Source: Odontesthes bonariensis (Eukaryota; Chordata; Actinopteri; Atheriniformes; Atherinopsidae). From it: DNA of 64,000 bases. The translations under genes and the position numbers were made by a program. This document shows, piece by piece, positions 24,938-37,963 of this stretch (positions are counted from its first letter, which is position 1; each line of letters begins with the position of its first letter). The notes under the pieces were generated by a model that saw only the letters and a list, made by a program, of their open reading frames with translations, had not been told where the DNA came from and did no database searches. The stretch spans positions 10,196,743-10,260,742 of the forward strand of contig NC_134510.1 in the NCBI RefSeq assembly GCF_027942865.1. Direction: 5' to 3'.

Positions 24938-25205
24938 GACAGCACTGTTGCCTCACAGTAGGAAGGCTCCTCGATTAGTCCTCTCTTTGTGGCACCTACA
25001 TGTTCTCCCTGTGCCTGTTCCTCCTGCTGCTCCAGTTTACTCGTATTTTAGATCAACTGGGGGTTCTAAACTGATTGTCGGTACAAGTGTGAGTGTCTAT
25101 TGTTGTTGTGTATGGTGGCCTGTCCAGGGTGTACCCTGCCCCGCACTACCATGGCTGATAGAGCAACTGAACAGGATGAAACAGGTATAGACAAGGATGA
25201 ATATG
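24938..25205 (+). repeat. Degraded teleost SINE-like element
   Basis: The order of landmarks matches a very common fish short repeat: CACTGTTGCCTCACAG, then CATGTTCTCCCTGTGCCTG, then GGCCTGTCCAGGGTGTACC, ending in GAACAGGATGAAACAGGTA. The middle carries substitutions and short deletions. The assignment is from memory of the family, with no search. Confidence 0.7.
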
Positions 25206-28200
25206 CCTGTCATGTGCACTGGTGACTTCATTATGAGGTCATAGTTAATGTCACAGTTTGATGATGTTGTCTTGCTAAGTTTCTTGCTCGAAACCTTAGC
25301 ATATATTTCATGCCTATAAACAATAGTCACGAAATATAAAATAGAAAGGTTAAAAGCTGTTGGACAATATTTGATTGGATGGGACTGGAAGTTGGACAGC
25401 TAACATGTGACACCACTGAGCATCCCTTCCTGCCTCCTTCAAATGATTTTGTGGAATATCCCATCTGTGACGCTTTCACAACATGTAAATGTAAATCACA
25501 ACATGTTGAAAGACAGACGTAGGAGCAAGCATGAAACGCATTCGTACCCCAGAAAGTGTTGCAATTGTACAATTTTTGGAGGCTTTTTGAGAAAAGCCTA
25601 CATTTAGGAGTGAGGCTATGTTGGAAAATAATAAGAACCTAAAATAGGGCCACCACTCATACCAACAACCTCGCTTACTCTGGTCCTCAGCGATAATTCC
25701 ACTGAGTCAGAGGTAGATTTGATCCACAGCTGTTGAAAAAATCAAAGGAAAAAAACGACAGACATTCAAACATGTTTCGGTGAATTTATACTTTATTATG
25801 CAGAGAAATAGTTTATTATTTACATTCTTAATCCAGCATAACTCAGTTAAAAGCACCTCTAAATAATCAAATATCCTGCACACACATTAATCAAAGTGTT
25901 GAAAAACTGAGAGATTATAGTTTAAGAAGGAGACAAACTTAATATGAACGATCCATCTCCCGGGTGTAGGTGGACAGCTAATATGAGAGGTGTGTGAAAA
26001 CCTTTCTGGAATAATGTTATCAAACCAGCCAAGTAAAAATGCGTTACTATGACAACTTTAGGGTTGTTGCCTCTCTCTACTTTCTGCTGTCATCTGTTCT
26101 AAGTAATTATTCAGCCTCAGAATATATATAATAAAACATTATTTATAGCCTCTTACTGACTTTTAAGGACTGATACCCCACAATAGGCACTACAGAAAGA
26201 GATTATTCCAATACAACACATTACATGTAGTGATACTATGAACTATTGCTGCCGGGATCATTATTTATAAAACTTTTAGGGTAGACTACGTCCACATTGT
26301 ACCACCACTGTAACCATTTGTGGCTTACCTGAGTAATAACAACACTGTGAGTGCTTACAACAGAGTAACCAGTGGACAGAAATCCAACATATCCATATCA
26401 GCGTGTGCAGCCACAACTCCAGCAGGGTCTGTAAAGCTGCAGTTGAACTGAGTGAACGCTTTGACACTCTTTCTGAAGAATGTGGCTCCTTTCCATTCTG
26501 TGAACTTCAGCTTAAAGTGGAGCACTGCTTGACCTCCTGAGATGGTGAAGGTGCAACCGAACAGAGAGGCATCGCCTTTGAGTTTGTCCGTTAATCTTTG
26601 CTCATTTACTGGTAACAAGTTTTTGGATAGTCGGGGAAAGAGTGGGATTGTTAACTTTCATGTTATCCTTTTTTTAGGGGGTGGTGAGCAACTCTTTTTC
26701 CTACAGGGGAGTTTAGTGGCTGCATGCACCAGTTTGCTTATTTACAAGGAGTTCTGTTTAAAGGCAGGTGGCACCTTGCAGTTGACTGTAATGAGATTTT
26801 GGTCTGATTGAATCTTTCCCCCCTGAATATTCTCAGTTTTCGACAAAAAGAACTAATCTGTGCAGTGCTGTGCAAATGAGAGCAGTCATTGGAATGTTTA
26901 GCAAACATGCATTCTCATTATTTCATGCAGTCACCACAAATGCCCTCCACAAGTCAACCCACAATCGTTGTAAGAAGTTTTCACTCTCAGCTGTGGCTTA
27001 AAAGAGCTCAGAGTCCCTTTATGTGTCTGCTCCCTTGTGCTCACTTGTACCCTGTATTATATTCTCTCCTCAATGTTCAGCGCTCGGGCCTCTCGGTTGT
27101 GGGAGCCACCATCAGTCTGGACCTGATCCAGATGCAGTTCACTCTCTCACACTGCAACACCCAGCTCGCTCATCCCCTCCCACCAGCGTTTTCAATCAAT
27201 TAGCGCCGTTCATTAATGGGAACATTGGAAGGTGGAAAAAAGAGTTTATTGAGGGAGTTAGACTCCCAGCCTAAAGCATGATCCAAAACCAAACTTCACC
27301 GGCAGGCTAACCACCACATTGGGGCCAACTTGTCTCCAGGTTACAACTTTGTTACTTCTAAAGCCTGGCGCGGGTATCCTTGATGACAGGAATCCTTTTC
27401 AACTGCTTGCCTCCACTGACCAAGGAGTCGTTGAGAAATGATAAAATTAATGGTTATTTCAGCTTTACATTTAGGTTCTAAACAACTAAATGTGCTATTC
27501 AGTGCATCGACGAGGACAGCACAAAGTCACCGCTTGCCTGAATGTTTTTCAAGAAATCAGTGTGAAATGACCATATGGTCATACATCTGTCTACTCCGGT
27601 CCTTTCTTGAGCTCCCAACTAAAAGAACCGAATCTAACATAACCTATAAGATATTCTTTCAAAGCAAACGGCTGAATACCAAGCTATTCTAAACCGAGCA
27701 GTAATCCTTATACATAATTCAATCAAAAGTTCTTGGCATGTGCAGTGAAAAAAAAGGAAAAAGAAATATGATTACAGTAAGGACACTGAAATACTGAGAA
27801 AAGAAAGAAGCGCATGTTGGATTTAATATGATTACATATTCATGAGGAACAGGGATGAATAATGTTGGGTCAGGGGTGTTGTGCCATTTATTCAGCCCTT
27901 CAATCAGGTAAAGTTAGCTGTAACATACTGTATGCATTCCACTGTTAAACATTAACTGTAAAACCTGGGTGCTGTAAAGCTGAAAGGCAATTGTGAAGAG
28001 AAGAGTCCTGGAAGCATTAAGTTCTCCATGAAATCAAAAAAAAAAGAAGAAAAGAAGAATTTAATGAGCAGAGCACGAGGTTTTGGTTTTTATCAGTGTC
28101 TTTTATCATCAGGTTGACGGCATGTGTGAGTTGGTGAGGGACATGTTGACAATAAGATAAATACTAAAAAGATGACTCGGAGCTTGCCTTGTGTGATCTT

Positions 28201-28443
28201 ACATCTACTAAGTGAATGCCATAGTGTAATGGTTTGAATGGTTGAATGATAATTAGAGATGGATAATGGAAAAAAATTGAAAACGTTATCTCATGGGTTA
28301 TCTAAATGCTTATTTGGGTGGAAAACTATTCAACCTCAGCAGCTTCCCATACAATCTGATGGATGTTGATGTCAAGGAACATCGAGATGTAAACCTTTTC
28401 ATCCTGAGAAAGATAATCAGATTCAAAGGGTTTTGATACCCCA
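25206..28443. other. Intergenic, no gene seen
   Basis: Mostly AT-rich unique-looking DNA. A minus-strand open frame at 26355-26618 (87 codons) has a protein-like composition but no recognised domain. The segment 27060-27240 is slightly GC-richer. Confidence 0.4.

Positions 28444-28471
<28 letters not shown>
28444..28471. repeat. (GT)n microsatellite
   Basis: Fourteen perfect GT units in the gene desert. Confidence 0.97.
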
Positions 28472-28475
<4 letters not shown>

Positions 28476-29079
28476 CCCAGCGCAAGATGTCTTCACAAAG
28501 CCTAATAGTAGGGCAGCAAGGGAATCAGTGTCCTTCAATGAACTTTCCCATGTTCTGCCCAGGGAGAAGCAACAACTCTTTCCACTGACACCAACATCTT
28601 GTTCTCCAAAAGACTGCTCTGATAGGAGGAGGAAGGAAAAGATGTTTCAGACTGGGCCCTTTTTTCCCTGGGTGTAAAATACTGAAAAGCACAAAAGCCT
28701 TTGCAATCAAACCCATATTGAAGAGCTACACGGGTCAATCATCCATGGCAAAGTGCATCTATCTTAATTGGAAGGTTTGGATGGTTATTTTAGAGGGATA
28801 TTATTTTGGGGTAGTGGTGTAGTGTGTAGTATTTATCTGCAGTGGACAGCATTAAACCGCACACTTCCTCCAGTGCAGGACAGCATGTAGCAACACTGTC
28901 TGGGGTGTGTTCAAGGGTTACGTAGACCTGCTCCATGTAACTATGCAAATGTGAGCCGGTGTAAATATTCACAAAAGTATTAGGATGAACAACCATGAAG
29001 TTTTTTTTAGGGCTAGGTGAGTTAATTATTTAACGCCGATAAATATTTTATCGTGCATTAACGCAGGTTTTATTTTATT

Positions 29080-29304
29080 TTTTATTATTATTATTTTTTT
29101 AATTAAAAAAAAAAAATGGGGCCTTTTGTGCCTTTAATGGATAGGGAAGTTCAGAGAGACAGGAAGCAGGGGGCAGAGAAAGGGGGAACAACATGCAGCA
29201 CAGGGCTGTCTGATGCAGGACTTGAACTGGGGATAGCTGCAGTGAGGACTATAGCCTCTTGTACATGGGGCGCCTGCTCAACTTACTACGCCACTGACCA
29301 CCCC
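29080..29304 (-). repeat. tRNA-derived SINE nested in the hAT element
   Basis: On the minus strand it reads GTGGCGTAGTAAGTTGAGC (A-box region), then CAGTTCAAGTCCTGC (B-box region), then a body ending AAAGGCACAAAAGGCCCC and an A/T tail. Identical TATTTTATT sequences at 29071-29079 and 29305-29313 are probable target duplications. The match to a common tRNA-headed fish SINE is from memory. Confidence 0.75.
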
Positions 29305-29391
29305 TATTTTATTACCTATTTTATTGTTGTAAAAGTCTGTTGCCGTCTGCTGCGGAACCGGAAAAGAAAGTAATTGGCAGATCCACCAAAC

Positions 29392-29745
29392 ATGGAGAAG
29401 GGTACAGAACTTTTACTCGCCCGTTTTAATTTTAAAGTTCTTCCGGACGGCGGAGTCGACAGAACCAAAGTCATCTGTAAACACTGCCAAGTTGAATTGT
29501 CTTCTCACCGTAGTAGTTCCAGTCTAAAATATCACTTAAAGGCAAAACACACAACTGATAGCAGCAAGTCATTCAACCAAATAGACAGTGGAGCGAGGTT
29601 TCTATATAAAAACTTCATAAAAATGCTAATGTTAAAAGTGTGTTTGCACAACAAATGTTATGGTACATTTCAAATAAAATTAAATGTTAAAAGCTATACA
29701 CCACTTTTGAATAAATTTTTGGATTTTGCGTACAAATGCGATTAA
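29392..29745 (+). pseudogene. hAT transposase N-terminal fragment with BED zinc finger
   Basis: Starting at an ATG (MEKGTELLL), the frame encodes a BED-type finger: CKHCQVELSSH, then Ser-rich sequence and LKYHLKAKH, giving a C-x2-C and H-x4-H pattern. Similarity to ZBED/hAT transposases ends around SKSFNQIDSG. After that the frame runs into unrelated AT-rich sequence, consistent with an internal deletion that removed the RNase H-like catalytic core and dimerisation region. It is a transposase relic and not a host gene, unless expression is shown. Confidence 0.75.
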
Positions 29746-29818
29746 TTGTGATTAATCAGGGAAATCATGTGATTAATTAGATTAAAAATTGTATTCGTTG
29801 CCCAGCCCTAGTTTTTTT

Positions 29819-31800
29819 TTTTTTAAAGTTTAAGCTGTTTTAGTGGGTGTAAACTTTGGTGTTCTGGTGGCCCTGTTCTGAGTAGCTTTATAGCTTTAGC
29901 TCACCTGCCAGGAAAGCTTCTGATTCTCCACAAGAGTGCTCTGACCACTGTCATATGGATGCTACTTAGAATAAAAGCCGCCCAGGGATGCTTTGCCGTC
30001 TCAAAATTTCTAATGAGTACAATTTGGACATGTGGACCAAAGTATCTAACGCACGTTTTTTGCTAAAACTGGGCTCTAGAGATGACTGCGATTTGATTCA
30101 TTTTTCCACTAGTTCATTGTACTGTATGAGACACATTCTTATTCAGGTTTCTTACGTAGTTCTGTACCAAATAAACTCTAATGTAAGTAAAGGTTTGGGG
30201 TTCGGTCTGGCTTCGGGTGTTGCACCATTTCACAGGTCTAAATCGGTAACAGGATGCTGAAGGGTCCTTTGATTTCTGTTTTGTACCACCAACAAAATGC
30301 AGCTGAATTCCCAAAGGCTCTCTTATCTTTTGCAGAGTAGTAAAGGCAGCAGGAATTCTGCGCTTCAAAACACAGGCAACACTGTCGCTGATTTGTTTTC
30401 TTTTTATTCATTCATTCACTGAGTTTGCTGTAACCTCTTCTGTCATTTCAAACATGGTTACCCCTTTCCTGCCTGTAGCGTCCTCTCACCTGAATCTCCC
30501 CTCTGCTACACTTACCTTATTCACCTCGGTTAATCAACCCCGCAGTACCTATTATAAAACCTCATCTCTTCCACTACTAATGTGGTGGAAGAACAGCTTA
30601 CTTCTCACAACGAAAATACAGGAACAACCATATTTCTTGAGAATTATTTAAGATAATTAATACAGTTATTATTGGATCCCCTTCATCTTTTAAAGGGTCT
30701 GATACTGAACTGCCTCAAAAATTCCTATTCAATTGTATGAATAAAGTGGAAAATATCAAAACAAATCCAGCCAGAATTTCCATTACCCATCTTAATGTAA
30801 CGTCTTCTACAGAGTTCCCTTCCAGAGTTAGAGTGCACGGTCTCTTGTGTGACCTTCTCATCTTGAATTCTTGGTTAGGTGAATTGGTTAGGTTTTACAA
30901 ATTTGACAAAGTTTTTGAAATTTGCAGTCTTTCAAAATGTTCTCTGATATCCTGCAATAGACGACGCCATCAGACACAAACCGGATAACGATGCACATGT
31001 ATTGATTTCAAACATATGGCAAATTCTTTAAAAATAAAAAACAAAAAAATAAAACAGTATTACAGATACATTTTGTATGTTATTTATTTTGTGAACAAGT
31101 TTGTTCATCACATAAGATACAAAAATCTGCAGTCTGCTTCTTGTTAGGTCTTAAACATTGCCCAACCTTGGCTCTTGAGATTTCTGGTGGCTTCTAAGGT
31201 GTCTTCTGTGAGTGCATGGAGCTCAGACAGAGGCTTGTTTTACAACAGTATATTCATTACATAAATATAATTTTATCATTCACAATTCCATTAAAATGGC
31301 GTTGTTTTGTGTATTTGAACGTTGAAATAGCACTTGAACTGAGACTGTAGACATGGCAGAAGTTGGCTTAACAGGGGCCCCTCCTTTCCCAAAAGCGAAA
31401 TGTTGGGTTGTCTGAAATATCGTAGCTTTTTTCCCCTTTACTGTTGCTGTTGTGTTTTTGTTGTTTATGAGTTATTATTGAAATGAGTAAAATTATCTGC
31501 CAACATAACAAGAAAATGTGACTTGCCAAGTTTTCCAAAAACAAGTATAAACTTTGAACATTAAAAATATTCTTGTATTACAACACCCTGGGAAGAAGTA
31601 ACAGGAATTATATTTTGCCCTGATTTAAAACATTACATAGTGCTTGGATTTAATTTCTTTGGCAGTGTTGAAGTTAAAGTGTTTTTTTTGCAAATGAGTA
31701 TTTGCTTCACGGCGTAATGTTTCGGTTAACTCACGTTTCAGATCAAGCGTAGCTGGTAAAAGAAAACATATCTCTGGAGAAGAGGAAGTGAGAGCCTGTC
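29819..31800. other. Intergenic, no gene seen
   Basis: AT-rich DNA with short open frames that lack domains or codon structure. No element boundary was recognised. Confidence 0.4.
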
Positions 31801-33010
31801 TCAGTCGCTCAGCCTAAACCAGACAGGGCTGATGTTCCCTGACTGCTCTGCAGAAGGCAGCCCATTCTCCTAGAGCAGGTTGACCATGAAATGAACGCAG
31901 GTAGAATCAACAAGCGCAACTGGTCAGATACAGCTTGAAAGAGATGGAACAAATGGCTTTGTGTGTATGCAACACGCTTGCAAACACATACACACTACCT
32001 AACCGTACACTCTGTGTGCAAATTGTCCGACTGACATGCAGCCCTCCCAGAGAGGATGGGATTCTGTCAGAGTGGATGTGAAGTGACAGGCCTGCTGCTG
32101 GCAGCCTGCTCTCCTGGAGCAGGTAAGCCAGGTAGAGTAAACACACCCAGCTGGTTTCATGGAGCAATGGAGAGGGAGGAAACACACCCATGCAAGAAGA
32201 AAAGCTTTGAGGAGCACGAAGAGAAACTGATGCACTTTGGCATGCATGCACATTGCTGTAGGGAGTTAGACAACAAGGAAAGGACACAAGTTGTAATCAG
32301 AAAGATGGACAGATATGTATGAAACACAGCAGATGACACAAACTGACAACTTTGGGGCAGATGGACAAACAAGTGGACCAAAACAGAGTACAATGCCTTG
32401 ACTTCAGTCAGAGAGAGACTATTAGTCTCTGACTGTGGCCCAGCCTGTCAGTTGTGATAGTAGCAGGTAGAGGGTTTACACTGTGGCACACCAGCTGTGG
32501 CCCACTGGTGCCTTCTCCTCCTCCATCCCTCCACCACCTCTGCAACACAAACACATGCTAAACAGGCCACTGCCTCCCACATTCAGCTGCAAATGAGCCT
32601 GCTCTCGGCCGCGGCCTTGTTTGATGTTATGAATAATGAGGATGAATTTCCATTTTCTGAAAACTATAATGTCTGTTGTTTAGGGTTGTCACATCAAGCA
32701 GTCAGGTCTGTGAGCGCAGGGCTCTATTCACATCCAATTTACAAGGATACAGCTCAAATCCACACACTATTGGCAGAAATTGTAAAATACATGGAGCTAT
32801 TGTGGCTATATGCTGCTAAATCCAGTAAACAGTGGCTTTTTCAGGGCTGGTATATTCAATGTCACAGCATGGAACCCATCGGGAAACATGGTGTTGTCAT
32901 GGGGTCCTCCTGGTGATGGCATCTGGCAAAGTGGATGTGAAGTGGTAGTTCCCCTGCTGGCAGTCTACTCTACTGGAGCAGGTAAATCAGATAGAGTAGA
33001 CATCGACAAA
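31801..33010. repeat. Diverged copies of an unclassified repeat module
   Basis: Two clear copies share about 95 bases: 32054-32148 and 32914-33004. Both contain GTGGATGTGAAGTG, CTGCTGGCAG and GGAGCAGGTAA followed by AGAGTA. A weaker third match is at 31812-31910. The CCTGCTC...GGAGCAGG part can form a hairpin. The family was not identified. Confidence 0.55.
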
Positions 33011-36000
33011 CTATTGTACCAAATATGTATTAAAATACAATGAAAGAAAAATATCCTCCATATTTCAATGGACCACATGGTGAATTTGAACAATGAATGA
33101 GAAGCTTGATCTAAATTTTAATGTCAGTTTATTATTTTTCAGTCAGTTTGTCCTGTTAACTGTTCTACACAAAGGCTGAAAAACATCTTATGGCGGTAGG
33201 CAGTCAGTTAAAGGTGGATCTTTTTCACTTTGATCTTTAATAATGATCACCACAAGGGGGCAGAGTTTTACTAGCTCTGCCGCAAAAAAAACAACAACTT
33301 TTCTTTCACCTACTGTTGTTCCTCTTTTATAATTAGAGCTACAAATAAGCTGCTTTCACAATGTTAACACTTCAAGCCTTTTACTTACCAGTCCACTAAG
33401 AAAGTTCTTGGCTTTGCGCAGACTAGAAGTTACAGTGACTCATATCCCATCTAGTGGTACAACGTGGTATTACAGGGAATTCCTGTATGCCCCTGGAGTT
33501 GCTTCAGTGGCATAGTACATAGGTATTTTTTATTTAACATCATATAACTTGTTCTAACTCATATTTTTCTACAAATTGCATCTTTAAAGGAGATGCATAT
33601 GTCTGTGATATCCCAGGGACCTTCACACACACAAGATAGACATTGCATTAAACTGGCATTTTTTAAAGATATTTTTCTTAATAACAGAATTCCAATACAT
33701 GTTGATTTTTTTCAATCTTATTCTTTTCCACAAAGAAATTCAACTACATCTTCAGCTTTTTAAAAGCATGTATCTTATAATCATAGTTCTGTGACATCTG
33801 CTAACTAGCGTACTTGGCCTCTACTCCCAAAACTCACAGAGTTAATTAAAAAGCCCTCATCCTCTGTGATTTCATGAATGAATAAGCTCTGTATTTTTAG
33901 TGGCACTTCTGAAATATGCTGCAAAACATCTGGCGAAATGCTGCTGGGAGAGTAGTTGAACGGAGGCTGGTGAGCAGAGTATAGAAGTATGATGAGTTCA
34001 TTTCAGTGAGATGTGCAGGAGGAAGCTGGAAGAAGAACATCACACCCCTGCCAACACAAAAGCATATATAATGTTCCAAATGTCCAGTAATTACTTTTTA
34101 AAGTCAAGAATTCTGTAATCTCATTACCTTAACTAACCCTTTTAATAGTTGAGTTACCCAACATTGGAAGTGAGTCAGCCATTTTGAAGTGCTTGAGATT
34201 TCAACCGTAATGTTTCACTCACTATGTAGTGCACAACAAACATGTCACATCGTACACAACAGTGTTTGACACGGACCATCATGCATTGCGATATGGAGCC
34301 AGCAGCTATGGAGTCGACTGAGCGTGCTAATGCTGACATCCGCAGCTCCACCATGTGATTCTCTTACCCTTTGACAAAACATGGTGAGCTCAGTGATAAC
34401 CTCTTCCTCAGATGCGTCAACCATAAAGTGGCTGGTCTCTTTCTCTCAATGCGGGTTTTGAAAAATTGATTGATATAAAGAATATGCCAGAAGCACATTT
34501 GAAACCATATTTGTTCAGTCCAAACAGTAAACATATTAGTTCAGTTGGAGTAAGTTGTAATGTAGCTCACTTAAGAAATATTTGCATGCGATCTACAACA
34601 ATAGGGTCACTGTGGCTCTCAAACAGCTGTTTGTTCTGACTATTTTAATGCTTTTTTTGTGGGTAATATGAATGAATTATTAGGATATTGAAGATGATAA
34701 TGCAATTACAGCTGCAGTCCATGTTTCCTCGCTGGAAAGAGAAAAGAAAATAGTTTTAAAATAGTTGTGATGTAAAGCACTTTTTGTATAATATTTATTG
34801 AACATTTACAGTTTCAGTGCTGCAGACCCACATGGCAGCAAGTATTTATTTCCTTAACCCCATGATATCTTCCATGAGGTCAAGGAAAAGATGACTATTC
34901 GGCTGAACCCTGTATGTAAAGGTAAACTAAACTCTAACAGAAGTTTTGTTGATATCAATGTAATGTAAACATGGACTTCCCTGATATCTTTCATATTTTT
35001 CCGTTAAGCTGAGCTACATATTTTATGCAACAGACAGATAACAGTCTCTCAGTAAGACAAATATAGGCTTTTTTTCAAAACCTATGACCTGTAATAGGGA
35101 AGGCTCTGCTGTGGTGATATATCAACATGTCCAGTATTCAGAAGGATTACATTGAATACTTACAAAAGTTTTGTTAAACCGATCCGTCCAAAATTTTTTG
35201 TAAATTCATTTGTTGATTGTGATACTGAGCATTATGGACCACTGTGGCCTTTTAAGTGGTAGATAAACAAGTGTAAGGCATAAAAGTAGCAGGTCTAGCA
35301 CTCATCGACTAAATGGCGGGTAAATAGCTGGATTTAATTGAAGCCCACAGGGTGCTACAAGCTCCTATTGATAGGATGCTTATGCCAGTCTATAAGAGAG
35401 TGACAACTTGCTGCCTCATCTTTTTTGTTGATGTGGCTGAGATGTTACTGTACCAAGGGATGGAAATTTGATTTAAGGTGTTGAGAGTTAAGCGCGTGGC
35501 TACGTGGAAGATGTTAAAAAGATTATGGAAAAACTCTACTCTATAAAAGCTCTAAAGAGTTGTTGATTGTGGTCCATTGATTTCCTCATTATCTTCAGCC
35601 TACTGAACAACCAGGCGACCACTAATGCACTGGTCATTACAATTCAGCATGCCGGGCAAGGTCTCTGAAGCCTTCCCTCTCAATCCCCAAGGGCATTCAC
35701 CACTTGTGTTGTTCTGTGCTGAATATGTTCCAAGTAGACATTACAGAATGGGCCTTTGCTTCATTTTATCTTTCTTAAGCTGTAGTGCATTGAATAACAT
35801 AAGATATATGCATTGCATGGTGGCCCTGAGAGCCCAACACACTGGAAGCTAAGTATAAAATATTATTGCAGCATATTTTCTATGTTTTATATCCTTTTAT
35901 GAGGTAGCTCTGCATTGAGCTTTCACTCCCATCCTACAACTGGGCACTAATTTGCTATCAAACAAACTGCATATATAAGAATTTGAACAACGCATTGATT

Positions 36001-36679
36001 ATGTATAGCTGAAGAGGTTTTTTTATTCACAGTATTGAAATGATGTTTTAGTCTGGCAAATGCTTGTGAGTGTTGTTTGAGGGTCATGGTGAGGTTTTTA
36101 GACCATTGTTTTCTAACTTTTCCCTTTTCAGATCGGTCATATGTAACATTAATGGTTCCAGCAGTATGATTAGGTCATTACTCTGACCTAATCACAGCAC
36201 CGGCAAGTTGTATTGAGTATTCTGATCTTAGCTTCATTATGAAACCATGTTTACCTGCACCTTCACTGCAATATTCCATCCTATCAGTGTTTTCACAGCC
36301 ACTTTACAACACATGCTTTCATCTCCAGAGCTGCCAGATCCTCTTATCAGAAACAAAACAACTTTAAATATCCCAGTTGTTTGTTTTGGACTTGTTTTCA
36401 TAGATAGTTTTATTGGTTTCTGTTACTGTTGAGGTTTACAGGTAGGCAGGATCCAAAAGGAAGCAGCGACGGGACAGGTGAGTAAAAGTTAAGTGGTTTA
36501 TTTACAATAAGGAACTTAAATTGTGCAAAAGTGGAGGGAGCGTTCTCCTCTGGTCCGTGACGTGAATATGTGGCAGGTCTGCGGCTCTGTGAGGGAACAC
36601 TTTGGTTTACACGATGACTTGGAAGTTGGGGACCCGAAGCTTTACTCTCTTTTTCCCCCGTTTAATTTCTCAAATGATA
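33011..36679. other. Intergenic, no gene seen
   Basis: AT-rich unique-looking DNA. Short frames only, none protein-like. Confidence 0.4.
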
Positions 36680-37118
36680 TTATGTACATGTGACATTATT
36701 GTGGTCATTAACTCGTGTTTCCCTGTTCCAACAGGTATCCTTTGAATGGTGTTACAGTGTTTTGTCTCCTCTTTTCTGTCTTCTCAAACCCCAGCTGGTT
36801 GAGGCGGATGGCCACCCTTCCTGGTTCTGGTTCTGCCAGAGGTTTCTTCCTGTTAAAAGGGAGTCATTCCTTTCCACAGTCGCCTCATGCTCAGGACGGG
36901 AGATTAGACTGAAGACAAGTTTTGGTGCAATCTGTTGGTTTCCTTAGCTAGGAAATTGTTTTTGAATTGGCTTTATATGAATGAATTGGATTATTTTGAA
37001 ATTAATTATGATTACAATGAATTTAACACCAATTGGCTTGAATTGGACGATATTATTTAAGTGTCTTGGGATGACATTTGTTATAATTTGGCGCTATATA
37101 AATAAACTGAATTGAAAA
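36680..37118 (+). repeat. 3' part of a teleost retroposon (TATAAATAAA-type tail)
   Basis: Contains GGTTGAGGCGGATGGCC, GGTTTCTTCCTGTTAAAAGG and a tail GGCGCTATATAAATAAACTG running into ATTGAA repeats. This is the recognisable 3' end of a very abundant fish non-LTR retroposon group. The exact family is uncertain. A shorter copy of the tail is at 47281-47400. Confidence 0.75.
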
Positions 37119-37286
37119 TTTTTATTGAAACTTTTGAACAGATGAGTACTGACCAGGGGCTGGGAAGGAAGAAGTTTGTTTTCACACACTGATTCTGCAT
37201 TTTAGGTCAGTTTTTCTAAAATAAAGAAGGACACGATGTAATATATCCCTAACTGCTTTTCATCTAAGGTTCTTGATGTACATGCA

Positions 37287-37963
37287 TAGCCTAGAAATCT
37301 AGACGCCCCTAGCGGCCGCAAATGGAATTTGCTCCGGGGCTAGTCTAGTCACTTGTGGTCGTTTTGCGAGGTTCCAAATCAAAACTTAATCGAGCCAATC
37401 AAATCGTGAGGAGCGGGGTCGGAGGCCGGGCTACCTAGTGACGACAGAGGTGCGACGTTTCAGTGTGTAGTTCCAGAGAGAGGTTAAAAAAAAACGATCT
37501 TCGAGCTGACAAAACTCTCCGGTAAGGCATTTGAACGGTCAAATTCCGTTAACGGGACGAGAGCAGTCAAAACGGCAAAACCGGAAGTGCGTTACTCACT
37601 GCGGCTAGCTTTAGCAGCGCCAAATTCGTGGGAACAAAATTGTAAATAGCCGGTATTTTGTCAGATTTTCAACACCTTGGGGGTCTACATGACTACTTTC
37701 TCGCCTGAAAATGTTTCAAATGTTGCTAAAGTTATATATTTACAGAGTTTAGAGCTTAAGAGAAATCAGCTTTTCAGGCCATAGACTACAAACCACGCCG
37801 CGTTGACTACGTAAAACTTCTTCATCGCTCTGATTGGTTGTTGCGCCATCCTATTGCGTGGCGTTGAACTTGACAGACAGCCGTTTATCCCGCCCACACT
37901 GCTATCCAGCGTCACTAGACCCCTGTACAGCTTTTTGCTGTACGGGTCTGGCTTGCTAGGCTA
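37287..37963. mobile_element. MITE-like non-autonomous DNA transposon
   Basis: Inverted ends TAGCCTAG and CTAGGCTA bound about 680 bases of CpG-rich sequence unlike its AT-rich surroundings. GTACAT occurs close outside both ends (37278-37283 and 37964-37969) and may be target duplication. Inverted similarity extends inward imperfectly (ATCTAGAC versus complement of GTCTGGCT), and a TGTACAGC/GCTGTAC hairpin lies near the right end. No transposase is encoded. The superfamily was not determined. Confidence 0.6.

Larger units (their letters stand above)
29008..29810 (+). mobile_element. hAT-type DNA transposon deletion derivative
   Basis: The 803-base element starts TAGGGCTAGG and ends with the complement of TAGGGCTGGG. 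It is flanked by identical 8-base duplications GTTTTTTT at 29000-29007 and 29811-29818. Eight-base target duplications and a BED-finger ORF are hallmarks of hAT. The subterminal TGATTAAT-rich sequence near the right end is typical of a widespread fish family. The catalytic part of the transposase is absent, so the copy is not autonomous. A SINE lies nested inside. Confidence 0.85.

Noticed and set aside
29080..29304. Possible functional tRNA gene on the minus strand
   Set aside because: The A- and B-box-like sequences are diverged and belong to a SINE with an A/T tail and target duplications; no cloverleaf could be drawn with confidence.
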